This document shows, in pieces, positions 38,107 through 51,100 of a DNA stretch of 64,000 bases. Position 1 is the first letter of the stretch; every line of letters begins with the position of its first letter. Both the position numbers and the translations under genes were made by a program. The DNA is taken from positions 11,786,879-11,850,878 of the forward strand of contig CM034242.1 in assembly GCA_019916065.1 (NCBI GenBank), read 5' to 3'. The stretch comes from Vitellaria paradoxa. Its lineage: Eukaryota > Streptophyta > Magnoliopsida > Ericales > Sapotaceae. The notes beneath the pieces were generated by a model. The model did not search any database, was not told the origin of the DNA, and saw nothing but the letters and a program-made list of their open reading frames with translations.

Positions 38107-38765
38107 GAAGTCATCTTATTTTATTTTAATTTTTTTGGAATCGTATGAAAAATGAGAAGAAACTCAAAAAGTTGTTCCTCACAAAATTTAAATTTTTATT
38201 TAATTAATCATAAAAAATTATTATATATAAATAACTCTATTTCCTCCTTCATTTTTAATATATTTGCACATTTTCCAGCTTGTTCCCCCCCCCCCACCTT
38301 CATTTTTACGCAGAATTATGCTTGATTTCTTGGACCAGTAGAAATTAATTAAACAAGCTAACAGCAGTGTTTCTTGCTATATCTGTTTGGTTACACATAG
38401 TTGGAAAATAAAGAATAAGACATCCAAAAAAAGAAAAAAAAAAAAAAAGAAAGGAGAAACTATTTCCTTTATTTTTCAGTGAAATTACCAGAAATTTGGA
38501 AGAAACAATGATTAATTATTGCTCAAAAGGTTGTAAGCATTCCTGCTCCAGGAAATGTACGACCTTTCTTTCTATTTGTAAAATTTCGAAGACCATGATT
38601 TCAAATTATTCATATTACAACTTGAAAGGCTTCCCTTTTCAGACAATTATTTAGGATAACGCATGTCAGTCTAACTTTCAATTATTCAAAAGACAATATT
38701 TAAATGGGGCAGTTCAGGCGGTCTAGACTTTCTTCTTGCTGGCCTGAGCCTCTGAAACGATTTCC

Positions 38766-40999
38766 TTACACCAACTTAATAGATATTGGACTTCTAACAA
38801 TGATCGGGCTGTCTTCAGATATCCAGGATAGAAATCCTTCAACAAAAGAGGCATTTGGCATTGGTGGGCTGCGAGCCTGCGACTAAAAGTTAGTTGACAA
38901 CTCAATTGCCGGTTTAACTCTGAGAATACAGGTGTAGGAGGATCGAGAGTTAGCTCGACACCAGCTAGCATGAAAAAGAAGGAGTCATATGTTGAATTAG
39001 CTAGCCCAACTTTTGTCACTGTCCTGGTGTATGTCTGATTAGTAGAACCCAAAATGACCGAAAATGAAGGATAATTTAGCTCTGCTTCTGGGATACTTCT
39101 TACTTCTAAGCACTTCACCCCCTTCCTACAATGCCCCCTATCTCTTGGTCTGTGTAATTCAAACCGCACAAGTAAGGTATGTAGTCTTCAGGTTTAAGGT
39201 CATAGATGAGTCCTGGATTATTGGCTTTTGAAGGGTTAACATGACCTGCACCTGTAGCAAAGATGTCAGCAGTAAGGTTCCTTTCATCAACAATCTGATT
39301 CTTGCCAAGGTTTAATACATCGGAAGAGGTCATGATGGCAGACTTAATGGCAGCAGGAGACCAATTTGGGTGTGAACTTTTAAGCAGAGCCGCGATGCCA
39401 CTGAGGCGAGGACAAGACATTGTGGTCCCAGAAATCATACTAAATGTCAATGTTAAATCACTATTGTTCTCACCAGATACAGGCCAACTAGCTAGAATGC
39501 TTACTCCTAGACCGATTATGTCAGGTTTCAAGATTCCATGGTTTGCACTCTTTGGGCCTCTTGATGAGAAGGAAGTCACGCTGGGAGCTGAATTTTCTCC
39601 AGTGATGGTTCCTTTAAACACAAGGGTAGCCATGGGTGTTGGTGTTGGACGCATGTACTCTTTGATTTTCTCTCCAGTCGCGTAACTCACATGAGCTGCA
39701 GGTAGAACATGAGGATCGGCAAGTGTACTGAGACCATATTTCTGTTCATTTATCAAAATCATGGCAGCACCACCAGCGTCCTTCACTATCTTGCCTTTGT
39801 CGATTCTTGCTATACCACCACTTCTTTGGCACGACACTACCTTCCCTTTGACATCAGCGTTTATCAATGATCCTGGACTGCACGACGCAGTGGCTGAATT
39901 GTTCATTCTAGGGTAGATAAGAGGCAACGAGTTTGAAAGGAAATCGCTGGGCTGGAATAGGGATTTCCCATCAAATTCCTCCTTGTTTCCGAGTACTGCT
40001 GTGGATCTTATACTTCTGTCTATTGTGCTCGCACCAATTGTTAAAATTACGGAGCTTCATTAGACAATGAAGCACTGTACGGACCTTCATTACTAGCTAA
40101 GCAACTCACAAAAATACCATTGTTCATTGCACCAAATGCGGTCACTGCAATTCCATCGGCATAGAAATCAACTAAGCTGCCAGCGACTGAGAGTGATAGC
40201 ACGTCAACCCTATCGTTGACTGCAACATCCATTGCAGCCAAAATGTCAGATTCAAGGCAAGACCAACCAGTGCAAACTTTGTAAATTGCCAAGTGAGCAA
40301 GAGGAGCTATCCCTGCGGCTGTGCCGTTGGCTTGACCAAACACATTAGCATCTTTCACAAAATTTCCGGCAGCAGTGCTTGCAGTGTGGGTGCCATGCCC
40401 ATCGTCATCTACCAGTGGGCCAGTTTCACCGCTTGGAAAACTCCTCGCTCCGATGAGTTTGTTATTGCATGCAGTCCCGTTCAATTCACACTTCCCCTTC
40501 CACTTGGCAGGTGGTGGTGGCATGTTCTCCTTGCTAAATGAAGGATGATTTGGTGTAATTCCAGTGTTCAAAACTCCAATAATCACACCCTTTCCAGAAT
40601 TTGAGTCCATCCAAAACCCCAACTTCTGGTGCAGCCCCAAGAAGCTTGGACTGTGAGTTGTTTGTAAACGCAACACTCTTGGGGCCGAGCTGAGACAAAC
40701 CCGTTAATCTTTTCCATGGATTTAACTTCCTCAGGTGACAATCTAGCTGCAAAGCCAGATACCACACTGAAATAAGAATAGACCATGCGAGACGATGGTC
40801 CATTTGAGCTATCAGCGGACGCAGCCAAAATTTACTCGTGCCACCTTTTGACATCTTCCGGTCCAGAGTAAACCACAGGCCACTCTAGCTGGACAATGTA
40901 GGTCTCCAAAGTGCTTGGCTCTGCCATGTTTGGACACTGATTAAACAAGCACGCTAGACTTAGAATCAACATTAGCGCCATTCTTGGCTTGTCCTCCAT
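38766..40999 (-). pseudogene. Full-length subtilase pseudogene, inverted paralogue of the 8765 gene
   Basis: The ATG at 40999 ([18 protein letters not shown]) and the ancestral stop near 38766 are both recognisable. Disabling changes compared with the intact gene: TAA at ~40834 replacing the codon after RWHE; a 1-nt loss at ~40680 (ARPQ-R region); a 1-nt loss turning SNEAPW into a frameshift/stop at ~40050; a 1-nt loss in a G run at ~39115; and further shifts near the C-terminus. Asp (GVLNTG, where the catalytic Asp reads Asn) and Ser (GTTMSCPR, where the catalytic Ser reads Thr) are also altered; the His motif GHGTHTAST is intact. It cannot encode an active protease. Confidence 0.92.
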
Positions 41000-41062
41000 C
41001 ACCCCTACTGTAAAAAAACTTGAGAGATTGTGTGATCTGTGTATCGCTCTGGAAACTACAAT

Positions 41063-41070
41063 GTATATAT
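41063..41070 (-). promoter_or_regulatory. TATA box of the subtilase pseudogene
   Basis: ATATATAC-type box on the minus strand at the same distance from the ATG (~65 bases) as in the intact copy. The promoter is preserved although the coding region is dead. Confidence 0.45.
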
Positions 41071-41462
41071 AATGAACGAAAGAGAGAGAGAGAGTTTGGA
41101 GTTGTCTATGGCCGGTTTCTGCTAAACCAAGACAGCTTGCCACGAAGTGAATAGCAAGAACAGGCGATTAATCTTATGTTAGTGAATAACATTTTTCTTG
41201 CTAATGCCTTCGGAGATCGCTACTAATGTAGTGCCAACTGTTCTATTGAGATCTTTTATGAATGAGAACGTGTTTCGTGTGGATGCTTTTGGAGTTTTGG
41301 AGATTGCTAATGAAGAGGCCAACTTTTCTTTAATGGGCTTGAAATTTTAGCAAAATATTTACTAGAATGACTCGTACATATGTGGGAAAAGCTCCCAAAA
41401 ATACCATAATTATCATAACTGTTTTGTGTTTTGTAATTAAAAAATTTAAAATAAAAGTAGTT

Positions 41463-44400
41463 TTCCCCCATATATCCATCTATTAAATTTGTTATATAGG
41501 GCTATACCAATGGCCAAGAACGCATGGGATGAAACCATAAACTAGCTAGAAATCCTAAATTTGAATTGCACTGAGATTATACTTGTAATTGATTAAGTGA
41601 TACCATGAGACTGAACGCTCACCCCAGTTTAACAAGGTGGGTGGGGTCCAGTGGGCCTACCCACCCCAAATTTTAGGTTACCAAAAAAAAAATTTATTAT
41701 ATAATCGTTGTACATTTGATAGGTTTTATTATTTTAGCACCTCTCATCTAACATTTCTACCTCCTTCACTTTCAAATAATATAGAAATTTTAAAATTTAA
41801 GATATGAAATGACATTAAATTTAACTTATAAAATTTTGTTTCGATTTCAAACATAAGAATTCTTACTAAATAAAACCAATTCCCATCAAATCCACTATTC
41901 TAAACAAAGTGCTACTTTACGTTTATATTTATGAACTTAAAGTTAAGAGATTTGATTTTCATTATATTAAGAAATGTTAATATTCATAACTCCACATGTC
42001 AAAATAAATAAACATCAAAAAATAAAAAATTAAATATGGATCTTCAATTTTCAAGGTAGTAATCGAAAAATACAATTACAAAAATCATAATACATGCTTT
42101 TAACCTCATCCAGCTCCAATATGCTAAACAATCATCTATTAAACTAAAAATATTTAAAATTATCTATTAAGATATATAATATTTTCTTAAAATTATTAAA
42201 AATAAATAAGAGAATATACTAGATTTTTTGTTAAAAATAAAAACTCTATACTTCTAATCCGTCATATTTCAATCTACAAAGTAATATTTATAAAATTGTA
42301 AAGATTTTAGGTTATTATATAAGACTCAAATCAGGTCAACATATATAAATAAAAAAGCAAATGGTTGGTTTACCTTCAAATGAGTGTGTGACTCAATTAT
42401 CATTCTTGCCAAATTGCATATTAATCAACTTTTGTTCCATTTCATTCAAAGCTTTAAAACGCAATATATCAAGTCGAACTTTTATCTATAAATGATAGAT
42501 ATCTTTTAATTATGTTATATAACTAATTCATCAAATCCACTATCCCAAACAAAGTGTTATTTTGCGTTTATATTTATGAATTTAAAATTAAGAGATTTGA
42601 TTTTCATTATATTTAGAAATGATAATATTCATAACTCCACATGTCAAAATAAATAAGCATCAAAAAATAAAAAATTAAATATGGACTTTCAATTTTCAAG
42701 GTAGTATTCGAAAAATAAAATTACAAAAACCATAATACATGCTTTTAACCTCATCCAGCTCCAATATGCTAAACAATCACTATTAAACTAAAAATATTTA
42801 AAATTATCTATTAAGATATATAATATTTTCTTAAAATTATTAAAAATAAATAAGAGAATATACTAGATTTTTTGTTAAAAATAAAAACTCTATACTTCTA
42901 ATCCGTCATATTTCAATCTACAAAGCAATATTTATAAAATTGTAAAGATTTTAAGTTATTATATAAGACTCAAATCAGGTCAACATATATAAATAAAAAA
43001 GCGAATGGTTGGTTTACCTTTAAATGAGTGTGTGACTCAATTATCATTCTTGCCAAATTGCATATTAATTAACTTTTGTTCCATTTCATTCAAAGCTTTA
43101 AAACACAATATATCAAGTCGAACTTTTATCCATAAATGGTAGATATGTCATATAACTAATTCAACACATTTAAAATAATTTATGTAAATTAAATAACAAA
43201 GGTAAAGAAACTGATAATAATATAATAATTTGTATATTAAAATATTTTAAACAAAGATTCAGTTAAGCTAACTATCAAAAATAAAAGCAAATGGGTTGAA
43301 AAGAAAATTTAATAGGTTATCATATTATATTGATGCTATTAACATGGCAGAAAAAAATTAAGAATAAAACCAATACACGTGGAACAATAAAAAAAAACTA
43401 TTAATTTCATCATAAAAGATAAACCATAATTCATAAATATTTAAGTTAGACCATATTGTATTCTTAATATTAAAACATTGAAAAAAAAATTAAGACAAAC
43501 CTAAAAGTAATTAGATCGATTGTAACTAGGAAATTCACTTGGAGGCCAAGAAGTATAATGGCAAATTAATTGTACCGGAATTGAAAATTTTGAAAAATTT
43601 AAAGATTAAAAGGATACAATGAGTAAGCAAAAGAGAAAGCACATGAAAAGAGAGTTTATATTTAAGAGATAGGAGGCCTTAAAATTGTTATTTAGTCAAG
43701 ACTAAAAATATAAACATAAAAAATAACTTAATAACTATTTTATGAAATTATGAAATTTTATTAAAATATTTTATAATATATTTAAAAATTATATTTTATC
43801 CATAAAAATATTATATAATTTTATACATACTACAGGTCGAGACTAGTATATGTTTATCTATATGCAATAGATTTTCTTTGAGGTTGAAATCATAGCCAGA
43901 GATTAAAGTTGTGAATGACATTGGTATACGAGAGTATCCGACTTGAACGAACTCAATAAAAATTCATTGAAAAATATTTTAATTGAATTAGGATAGATTT
44001 GGTATTGAAATTTAATATCCATGGGATTTTGTGTTTTACCTGTAAAGTACCTGATATCTATTTATTCTTATAAGATATCCAATACCAAATACCCGTGAGA
44101 TATCTGTTAAGTGCTCATTTAATATAATATAATATATATTTATAATTTTATCCCTCAAATTTGTTTAGTTACCAGTGAAAATAATTTATTTTTATCTTTC
44201 AAGCTGCGAACATAAATTTTGCCAGGGATTGTAATTCTTGTTGAAGCACATATACTCAGAGAGGTAGGTATATAAGGTCGAGAAACTTTTTTTTTTTAAT
44301 TTTTTTTGGATAAATTTTTATGATTATGCAGCGTATTGCGTTTAGAGTTTCAAAAGAAATCATAAAAAATCAAAAATTAATGTAAAAATAACAAATCACT

Positions 44401-45189
44401 TAATTTAATTGAATTTTATGAAATTTTTTAACATTTTTTTTAACTCCAAATAATTTACAATTTAGGCACTATTTAAAGGGTTAATTTTCAGTATAAATCT
44501 ATCAATCTTTGGAATTTGAGTATTTGATAAAATATCAAATTTTACCTCTTTTCGATTCAGTAAAAGTAAGTTGTTCAACTTAAATGTATCAACACACGAA
44601 AAATTGTCAAAAAATATTAAAAATTGTCAAAAATTTTATCAAATACACAACAATTGTTAAAAATTATAAAAAAATTACTATTTATTTAGCCAAATACACA
44701 AAAAATTTTAACTAATAATTTTTGACAAAAAAATTAAAAATTATTAAAATTTAGACTCGCAAAGGCTCCTTAAACCTTGTATAGAAAAGTAACGTTAACA
44801 TTTGCGCGCGACTCCAACTGGCAATGCCTATAAAACCCGAAACCATTCCTTCAACGTGGACCCCGCGGACCACGTGCCGGACCCCAACAAGCACCTGGTT
44901 TACTTAACTATCCACATGTAAATCAGCACAGCACGACAAGTCAACAACATAAACTACTGACGCGGAACCAGATTGATTCTGTGCGACTGACGTTCGAACA
45001 TTCAAAACAAACATTTCGATCTTTCCTTATCATCTCTCCCTCCATCGCCGTCCACAAATATCGCCATTGCCTTATCCCCGGAGATCTGTCCCTTCTCTCC
45101 CACCACTCCAAAAAATCATTCAAGATCTCTATGCATCGATTGTCTATACATCGGCCTCCGCTTCACACCCTCCTCCGCAGCCGCCACAA
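41463..45189. other. AT-rich intergenic region, no gene seen
   Basis: Dominated by the tandem duplication 41886-43163 and other AT-rich DNA. 41780-41905 resembles, in reverse, the MITE-like sequence at 12219-12400. The last ~250 bases are GC-richer and probably hold the promoter and 5' UTR of PGRL1 (a CACGTG core at ~44871). Confidence 0.5.
41886..43163 (+). repeat. Large tandem duplication, two ~640-bp units
   Basis: Unit 1 (41886-42530) and unit 2 (42531-43163) are direct copies offset by 645 bp. They share TCAAATCCAC, CTCATCCAGCTCCAATATGC, AATCAGGTCAACATATAT and GTGTGTGACTCAATTATC, with only scattered substitutions and small indels (for example 12 bases less near the end of unit 2). No coding region inside. 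Confidence 0.92.
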
Positions 45190-48100
45190 ATGGCCGCCAA
45201 ATTCGCCCTTACTCTGACGGCCCCTCGTCTGTTCACTGCCCATTATCGAAAACGCTTTGTTTCTTCTTCTTCTTCTTCTTCTTCTTCTGCCTCATCATCT
45301 TGCTGTCCAGGGGTTCATTCGGTGCCGCTCGTCGGCCGCCAGTTCTCTTTTCGACGCAGATTGCTCGTTCTTTCGCCCAAGGCCACCACTAACCAGCCGG
45401 GTTAGGTTTCTATTTCTGAATCCCGTGTATATTTCATTGATCATTGGTTTTCATCTACAGTCTAAACCCACTTAGGCTACTTTTTGGGTTACTTTTTCTT
45501 CCCCCAGAGTCTTTATCGTAATTTGTCTGTTCTTTTTAGTGTATTGATTCTGTGGACATCAGAATACTTCATTGGGTAGAAAGGCCACATTTCCCACAAT
45601 CACCTTAGGAGTAACTAGAGAGGTCTTCAGCAACTGAAGTTTTGATTTGTCAAGAAAAATTGTTTTGTTTATTCAGTTAAATTTCACAATAAAATGAACT
45701 CATTCATATTTCCTTGCTTGCAGATTGCGGGTGTCTCTAAATTGATTTTCTTGATTTTTTTAGAGTCATGGTAATCAGTGTGTAAGCTTACACTGGATTT
45801 AATGTTGACTGCAGAAAGGGATTCTGTTTGATTAGCAATAGCAAGCAAGGATAATTTGTAGCTAATTAACAGATTAAAATGCTAATCGACTAAGCAACTA
45901 CTTTGGACTTCAGGCGCTAAACAATGAACGGAATTCTGATATAACCACCAAATCAGAACCTTAAATCAAGGCAGTTTCGGGCTTGTTTATCCATATTGTT
46001 GGTCGGGGCACACCATGTGTCATAACCTCTGGTTTTATCTAATGAAAGTGGTTATCTACAGAGTCAACTCATGTCTGTACACTTGACAGCCTAAGCTTTT
46101 AAAGTTGCACCAAATTGTGAACCCAAACATATTAGGAAATGGTCTACGAACAACTACTAAGAGAAGCTAATCTTGGATACTAATAGGAGGTTTCTGATTG
46201 TTGTTGGATTGCTGATGTCTTATTGAGTTTCTATCAAGGCATTGGATGGGTGGGTCAAGGATGTGGTGAACACACCATGGCTTATCATGGAACACATGGC
46301 TTAATATGAAAAAAGTAAGCAGACAAGTAGTTGTCTAGCTAAACCTAATAGGTGGGACAAGTTAATCAATTCTTCCAATGAAAAAAAATAAACAAATAAA
46401 TAAATAACAATAAAAATTAAAAGCTATTCGCAGCGATATATTAGTAACATGAATGCTGAATAAAAAAATACAGAAAAAGCACAGTGGAGAATTGGGTCCC
46501 ATCTTTTTCTTTAATGCAATTATGTTTATTTATAAAATACTAGAGAAAGAAAAATACACCACAAAATTGATGGACAGCTAACTTTCCTTATATGCTTGGA
46601 TGGTTATTCATTACTGATGTGTTCTTGTGAACACAACTACTTATTTATTTATTTATTTTTTTTTGCCATTTTCCCACTTTTTGTGTTTCTATCAAACTAT
46701 TCAATTCCCGTCATTGAAAATAATAATATGAATTACATAGAAAGACACACAAAGAAATTAAAATATAGACAGCTTATTTCCCCATAATCCCTGAATGACT
46801 AGTCATGCCTGTTGCATGTGCTCTTACAAGCATCCTTTTTCATGCGCTCTAAACTGTTGCTGTCAGAACTCCATTTCAGACCCAGTACTCTTGCAGGTCA
46901 GGTTGAAGAAGGTGACGTGGTTGACAGTAAGATCTTAGAATATTGTAGCATAGACAGGAAAGACAAGAAGTCGTTGGGGGAGCTTGAGCAAGAATTTATT
47001 CAAGCACTACAAGTAACAAGACAGATTGTTTACATTTTTCTTTTCCTTATTGTGTTTTAGATTTCTTCTTAGTATATATTCCTAATTCAATCAGTACCAT
47101 ATTTCTGTTAAAATTATCATGCAGAATTTGGATATGAAAAAAGGAGAGTACCCATATATTTTCATTCTTTTAATAATGGATCTAATTCTGCACAAAATTT
47201 GTTTTTTTGCTGTTTTATTTGTGGAGGATATCAAGTTTGTTTCTTCTTTCTGCTGTAGGCTTTCTACTACGAGGGAAAGGCTATTATGTCAAATGAGGAG
47301 TTTGATAACCTGAAGGAAGAACTAATGTGGGAAGGAAGCAGTGTCGTCATGCTAAGTACAGACTAAACTCTATATGTGGAGGCATCATTGATACATTTAT
47401 GACTGAACTTTCATCATTTGATGAACCACTAAGATGCCTATTGCATGACTTTACACGTCTATGTGCAGGTTCTGCTGAACAGAAATTTCTTGAAGCTTCA
47501 ATGGCTTATGTAGCTGGGAAACCAATAATGACTGATAAGGAGTTTGACAAATTGAAGTTGCAACTAAAGGTTTTTTCTGCAAATCGAACAATACTTTGTT
47601 ATGCCCAATGCTTGTCAGATTTGTTTTGCTCACATACTTCTTGAATTGATTTACTTAATTTACTTTTCTGGTTATGCATCATATGCATTTTTTATTTCAT
47701 TCATTCTAGAATATATTTTCTTCATTACTCTGTCAAAGTTCTGGATATGCATTTTTTTTTTGGCTCGTATAATTCTTTAATTGCTTTTCTTAATATACTT
47801 AGTGTTTTTATGGCTAGTAAATATCAATGCACATTTTTACTTGTTTGTATATTTTTGGTTGAAGACGTGGCCATATCCATCATTTTCCACTCTTGGTTGA
47901 TGGTGTTTCTTTTGAGTACTTACCAGGGAAAGTTAAAGAAATTTATGCTTTGGTCAAATAATTATTTGTCTGTATCTTCCTGTAATTTTAATTATATTTA
48001 CTGGCAATTTTTCTCCTCTATTTTTGTTCTGCAGATTGAAGGGAGTGAAATTGTGGCTGAGGGTCCAAGGTGCAGTCTCCGTAGTAGGAAGGTGTGTACT

Positions 48101-51100
48101 GTTGTTGTATTATCTGCATTCTTTTTCATTTATGCTTGTATGTTTGTGCATCAACCAGATTTGGTCTATTTCTGAATATAGTGGAAAAGGGCAAGGGATA
48201 GTTAGGATGCTACATCTAAGCAACGCACCACATCGACACCCTGGTGTGGTGAGAAGTTGGCAAGGATTTAATGTGTGGGTGTGCGTAAAGAAACTATTCC
48301 AAGAGATTAGGTTCAGATAACAAGGCAATAATTTGGTTTCCTAAAATTAATAGGAAACTTTATTGGTTTTTTATTTTTTTATTTTATTTGGTACTCTGTG
48401 TCTCCCAATTGTATTCAAACTCTAGTGCGACTTCTCATACATCGTTATATCTCTCAAGTTTGTCTTATGGAAGATCAACACTGTTGGCATCTCAAGCTGT
48501 CAACCTCTAACACTACAGATGTCATGTATAGAATATAGTTGCTATTCAGTGCACACTAGTAATTGACCATATTGTAAGTGCATGTTACAGAGATTGTACA
48601 GATTGACATTTGACTGCAGTACCCTCCTTAGAAATTCAGTTACTTTCAGTATCTATTTCAAATGAACCTAGATTACAAGTTTTGTACATTGTTGTTCTGT
48701 TTCTTTTGCTGCAAATGTTAACTTCCTTGGTACTTCTTGTTCATAACTATGAACTAACAGTCAGCATCATTTTATGTGATCTTTAAAAATTTGACGAGTA
48801 CTGAAAAACCTTATTTACTCTTAATTTAACGTTGTTTGTTTAAGGCGGTCCTTTTTTTTTTCCTTTTTGTTTTTTTTTTTTTTTTTTTTTGGGGTCCCTA
48901 TTTGATTTCTGGGTTTTGCTAGTGGTAAACTCAGGCTGGTATAGATTTCTGGTGCTGATCAATTTTTTTCCTGTAGGTCTACAGTGACCTGTCCGTCGAC
49001 TATCTGAAGATGTTCCTCTTGAATGTCCCTGCTGCCGTTGTTGCACTGGCATTGTAAGTAACATGGTCTTGCATTCCTGTAGATTTCTGCAGTATGGTCT
49101 TTCGATGTTTTCTTTTATGATTCCACATCACAAGTTTAGCCCTTCAAATCCAGTGTATCTCCTACCCGGAGAGGTATCCTCTTGTAGTACTGATAACCAA
49201 GCAAAGTTTGCCCTGTCAGTACCACAAGGGTAACATCCCACCATTTGGATCAAGTGTGCTATAAGTAGCATAGCTGAATTTCTTTTATACAAGAATTTCA
49301 GAGACTAAGCATAGCTGAATTTCTTTTATAAAAGAATTTCAGAGACTATGTTTTCCATATATAATATTAATAGAAATTATGCTTCATTTCTAGTATATGG
49401 CTGTAATTGTAACAAGGAAAAACAGTGTCATTAACTTGGATATATCATCTCCTCAAGACATTTATATGGGGTGTAAATTAGTTTGCTTGCCTGCATTTTT
49501 GTTGGTTTGAAACACAGTTAAACCAACGCCCTCCTCAATAGGTCATAATAGGTCATATGGCTATGTCCACTCCAAATACATATCCTATTTTTTTAATCCT
49601 GTATTTGAGTCCTTTCTTTAGAGGATTAAAAACACCAAGCAAAAGTGAGGAGAAGTCCAATCTCCTGACATTTGATTGGCATGGACTTGCTTGGAACTAA
49701 ACTTTCTAAAAATTAGCTGCCCTGTTGGCTCAAATTTTTTGTTGTTAGCATACCTATAATTATCCTAAATACCACAATTATTTATATGCTAACAATTGTC
49801 ATCTTATCAGATTTCTGCTCTTCAGTGTTCCTTGGATTTTCTATTGATTGAGATATTGGCTTCATGTCTTTGAAATTGAAATGATAACTCTCTTTGAAAT
49901 TGAAATAATAACTCTCTGTTAACTTTCATTTTGTCAGGATAGGTTTTTACTGAAATGTATATGCATAGATTTTATGTGATTGTAGAACTTGTGGGTAGTA
50001 CTGATCATTTGAGCCTGGAAAAATGTGAATTGTTTTGTTTTTTTTTTTTTTTTTTTTTGGGTGATTTTTCTTAAATTATTAAAGATTCATATGCTGTGAT
50101 GGAAAATTGCTGTATTTTGCAGCCTTTATGAAATTCAACAGGCATGGTATTCTTGTTAACTGTTGTTTGAAACAGGTTTTTCTTCCTCGATGATTTGACA
50201 GGATTTGAGATCAAATTTCCTTTTGAGGTAAATATTATTCTATTGCTTTTTGTTGTTATTAGTTCAATTGTATGGAACAATACAGTGGGAAGATGAAAAT
50301 TGTTTTGAATTGAAGTTAGCTGACAGTTCCAAAAATGACATCAACTTTATACCCATTGAACCTCTCCTTAATGTGAGCGAGATGATCATGTTAACAGTGA
50401 CCAGTGTTTTTGGGATGGTTGAGTGAGTTGATTTGGTTCACAGTGATGTTGGTATTTTGGGGATGGGTGTGTGAGTTGATTGGGTTAATAGTGATGCTGG
50501 CATTGGCGAGAGAACTAGATATCATTCTTGGGATGGGAAACTAGATATCATTCTGGTAAACAAAAAGAATTATTGAATTCACAAGAACAATTAACAAACA
50601 AGGTTTAAATATTATTAAAATCAGATGAATTACATGGCTATTTATAGACCTGAAAAACAAATCCTACCTAAAGTAAGACTCCTAATTAAGAAAAAATTTA
50701 TGACTAATATAAGATTTCCTAGTTGACATAGAAAACTAGCTTTAATGACAAGTTTGAGTTAACCTCAAACTTAAACTGTAAAGACCAAAAACAAATAAAA
50801 TATATCCTAAAACTAATTAGAATTGTTTTGCAAATTAAATTATGTCCTTGACTACTTCTTTCCATAATGTGTCCTACATCATATATTGACCATTCTTTTG
50901 AAAATTAAATTTATCCTTGACCACTTGTTTTCCATAATGTGTCCTACATCTGTGGGCCCTGTTTGTTTTCCCTAATAATGAAAAGAAAGATAAAAGGTGT
51001 CTCGCTATTAATTTATGTTAAAAAAAAAAAAAATTATGTTCACTTGGTTCCATAGGACAGTTATCAGGATTCCTCACCCTCTATAGGATTGCAATCTGGA

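Larger units (their letters stand above)
38107..41462 (-). repeat. Right arm of the ~3.4-kb inverted duplication
   Basis: Reverse complement of 8277-11810, including subtilase CDS, TATA region, far 5' flank (shared TCATTCTAGTAAATATTTTG) and 3' flank (shared AATTCTGC(A/G)TAAAAATGAAG). The arms are ~26 kb apart and enclose two transposon blocks and two unrelated genes. Confidence 0.85.

Noticed and set aside
44981..45217. 78-aa reading frame overlapping the PGRL1 start
   Set aside because: Would be a uORF only if transcription starts upstream of 44981, which cannot be told. The peptide shows no family pattern.
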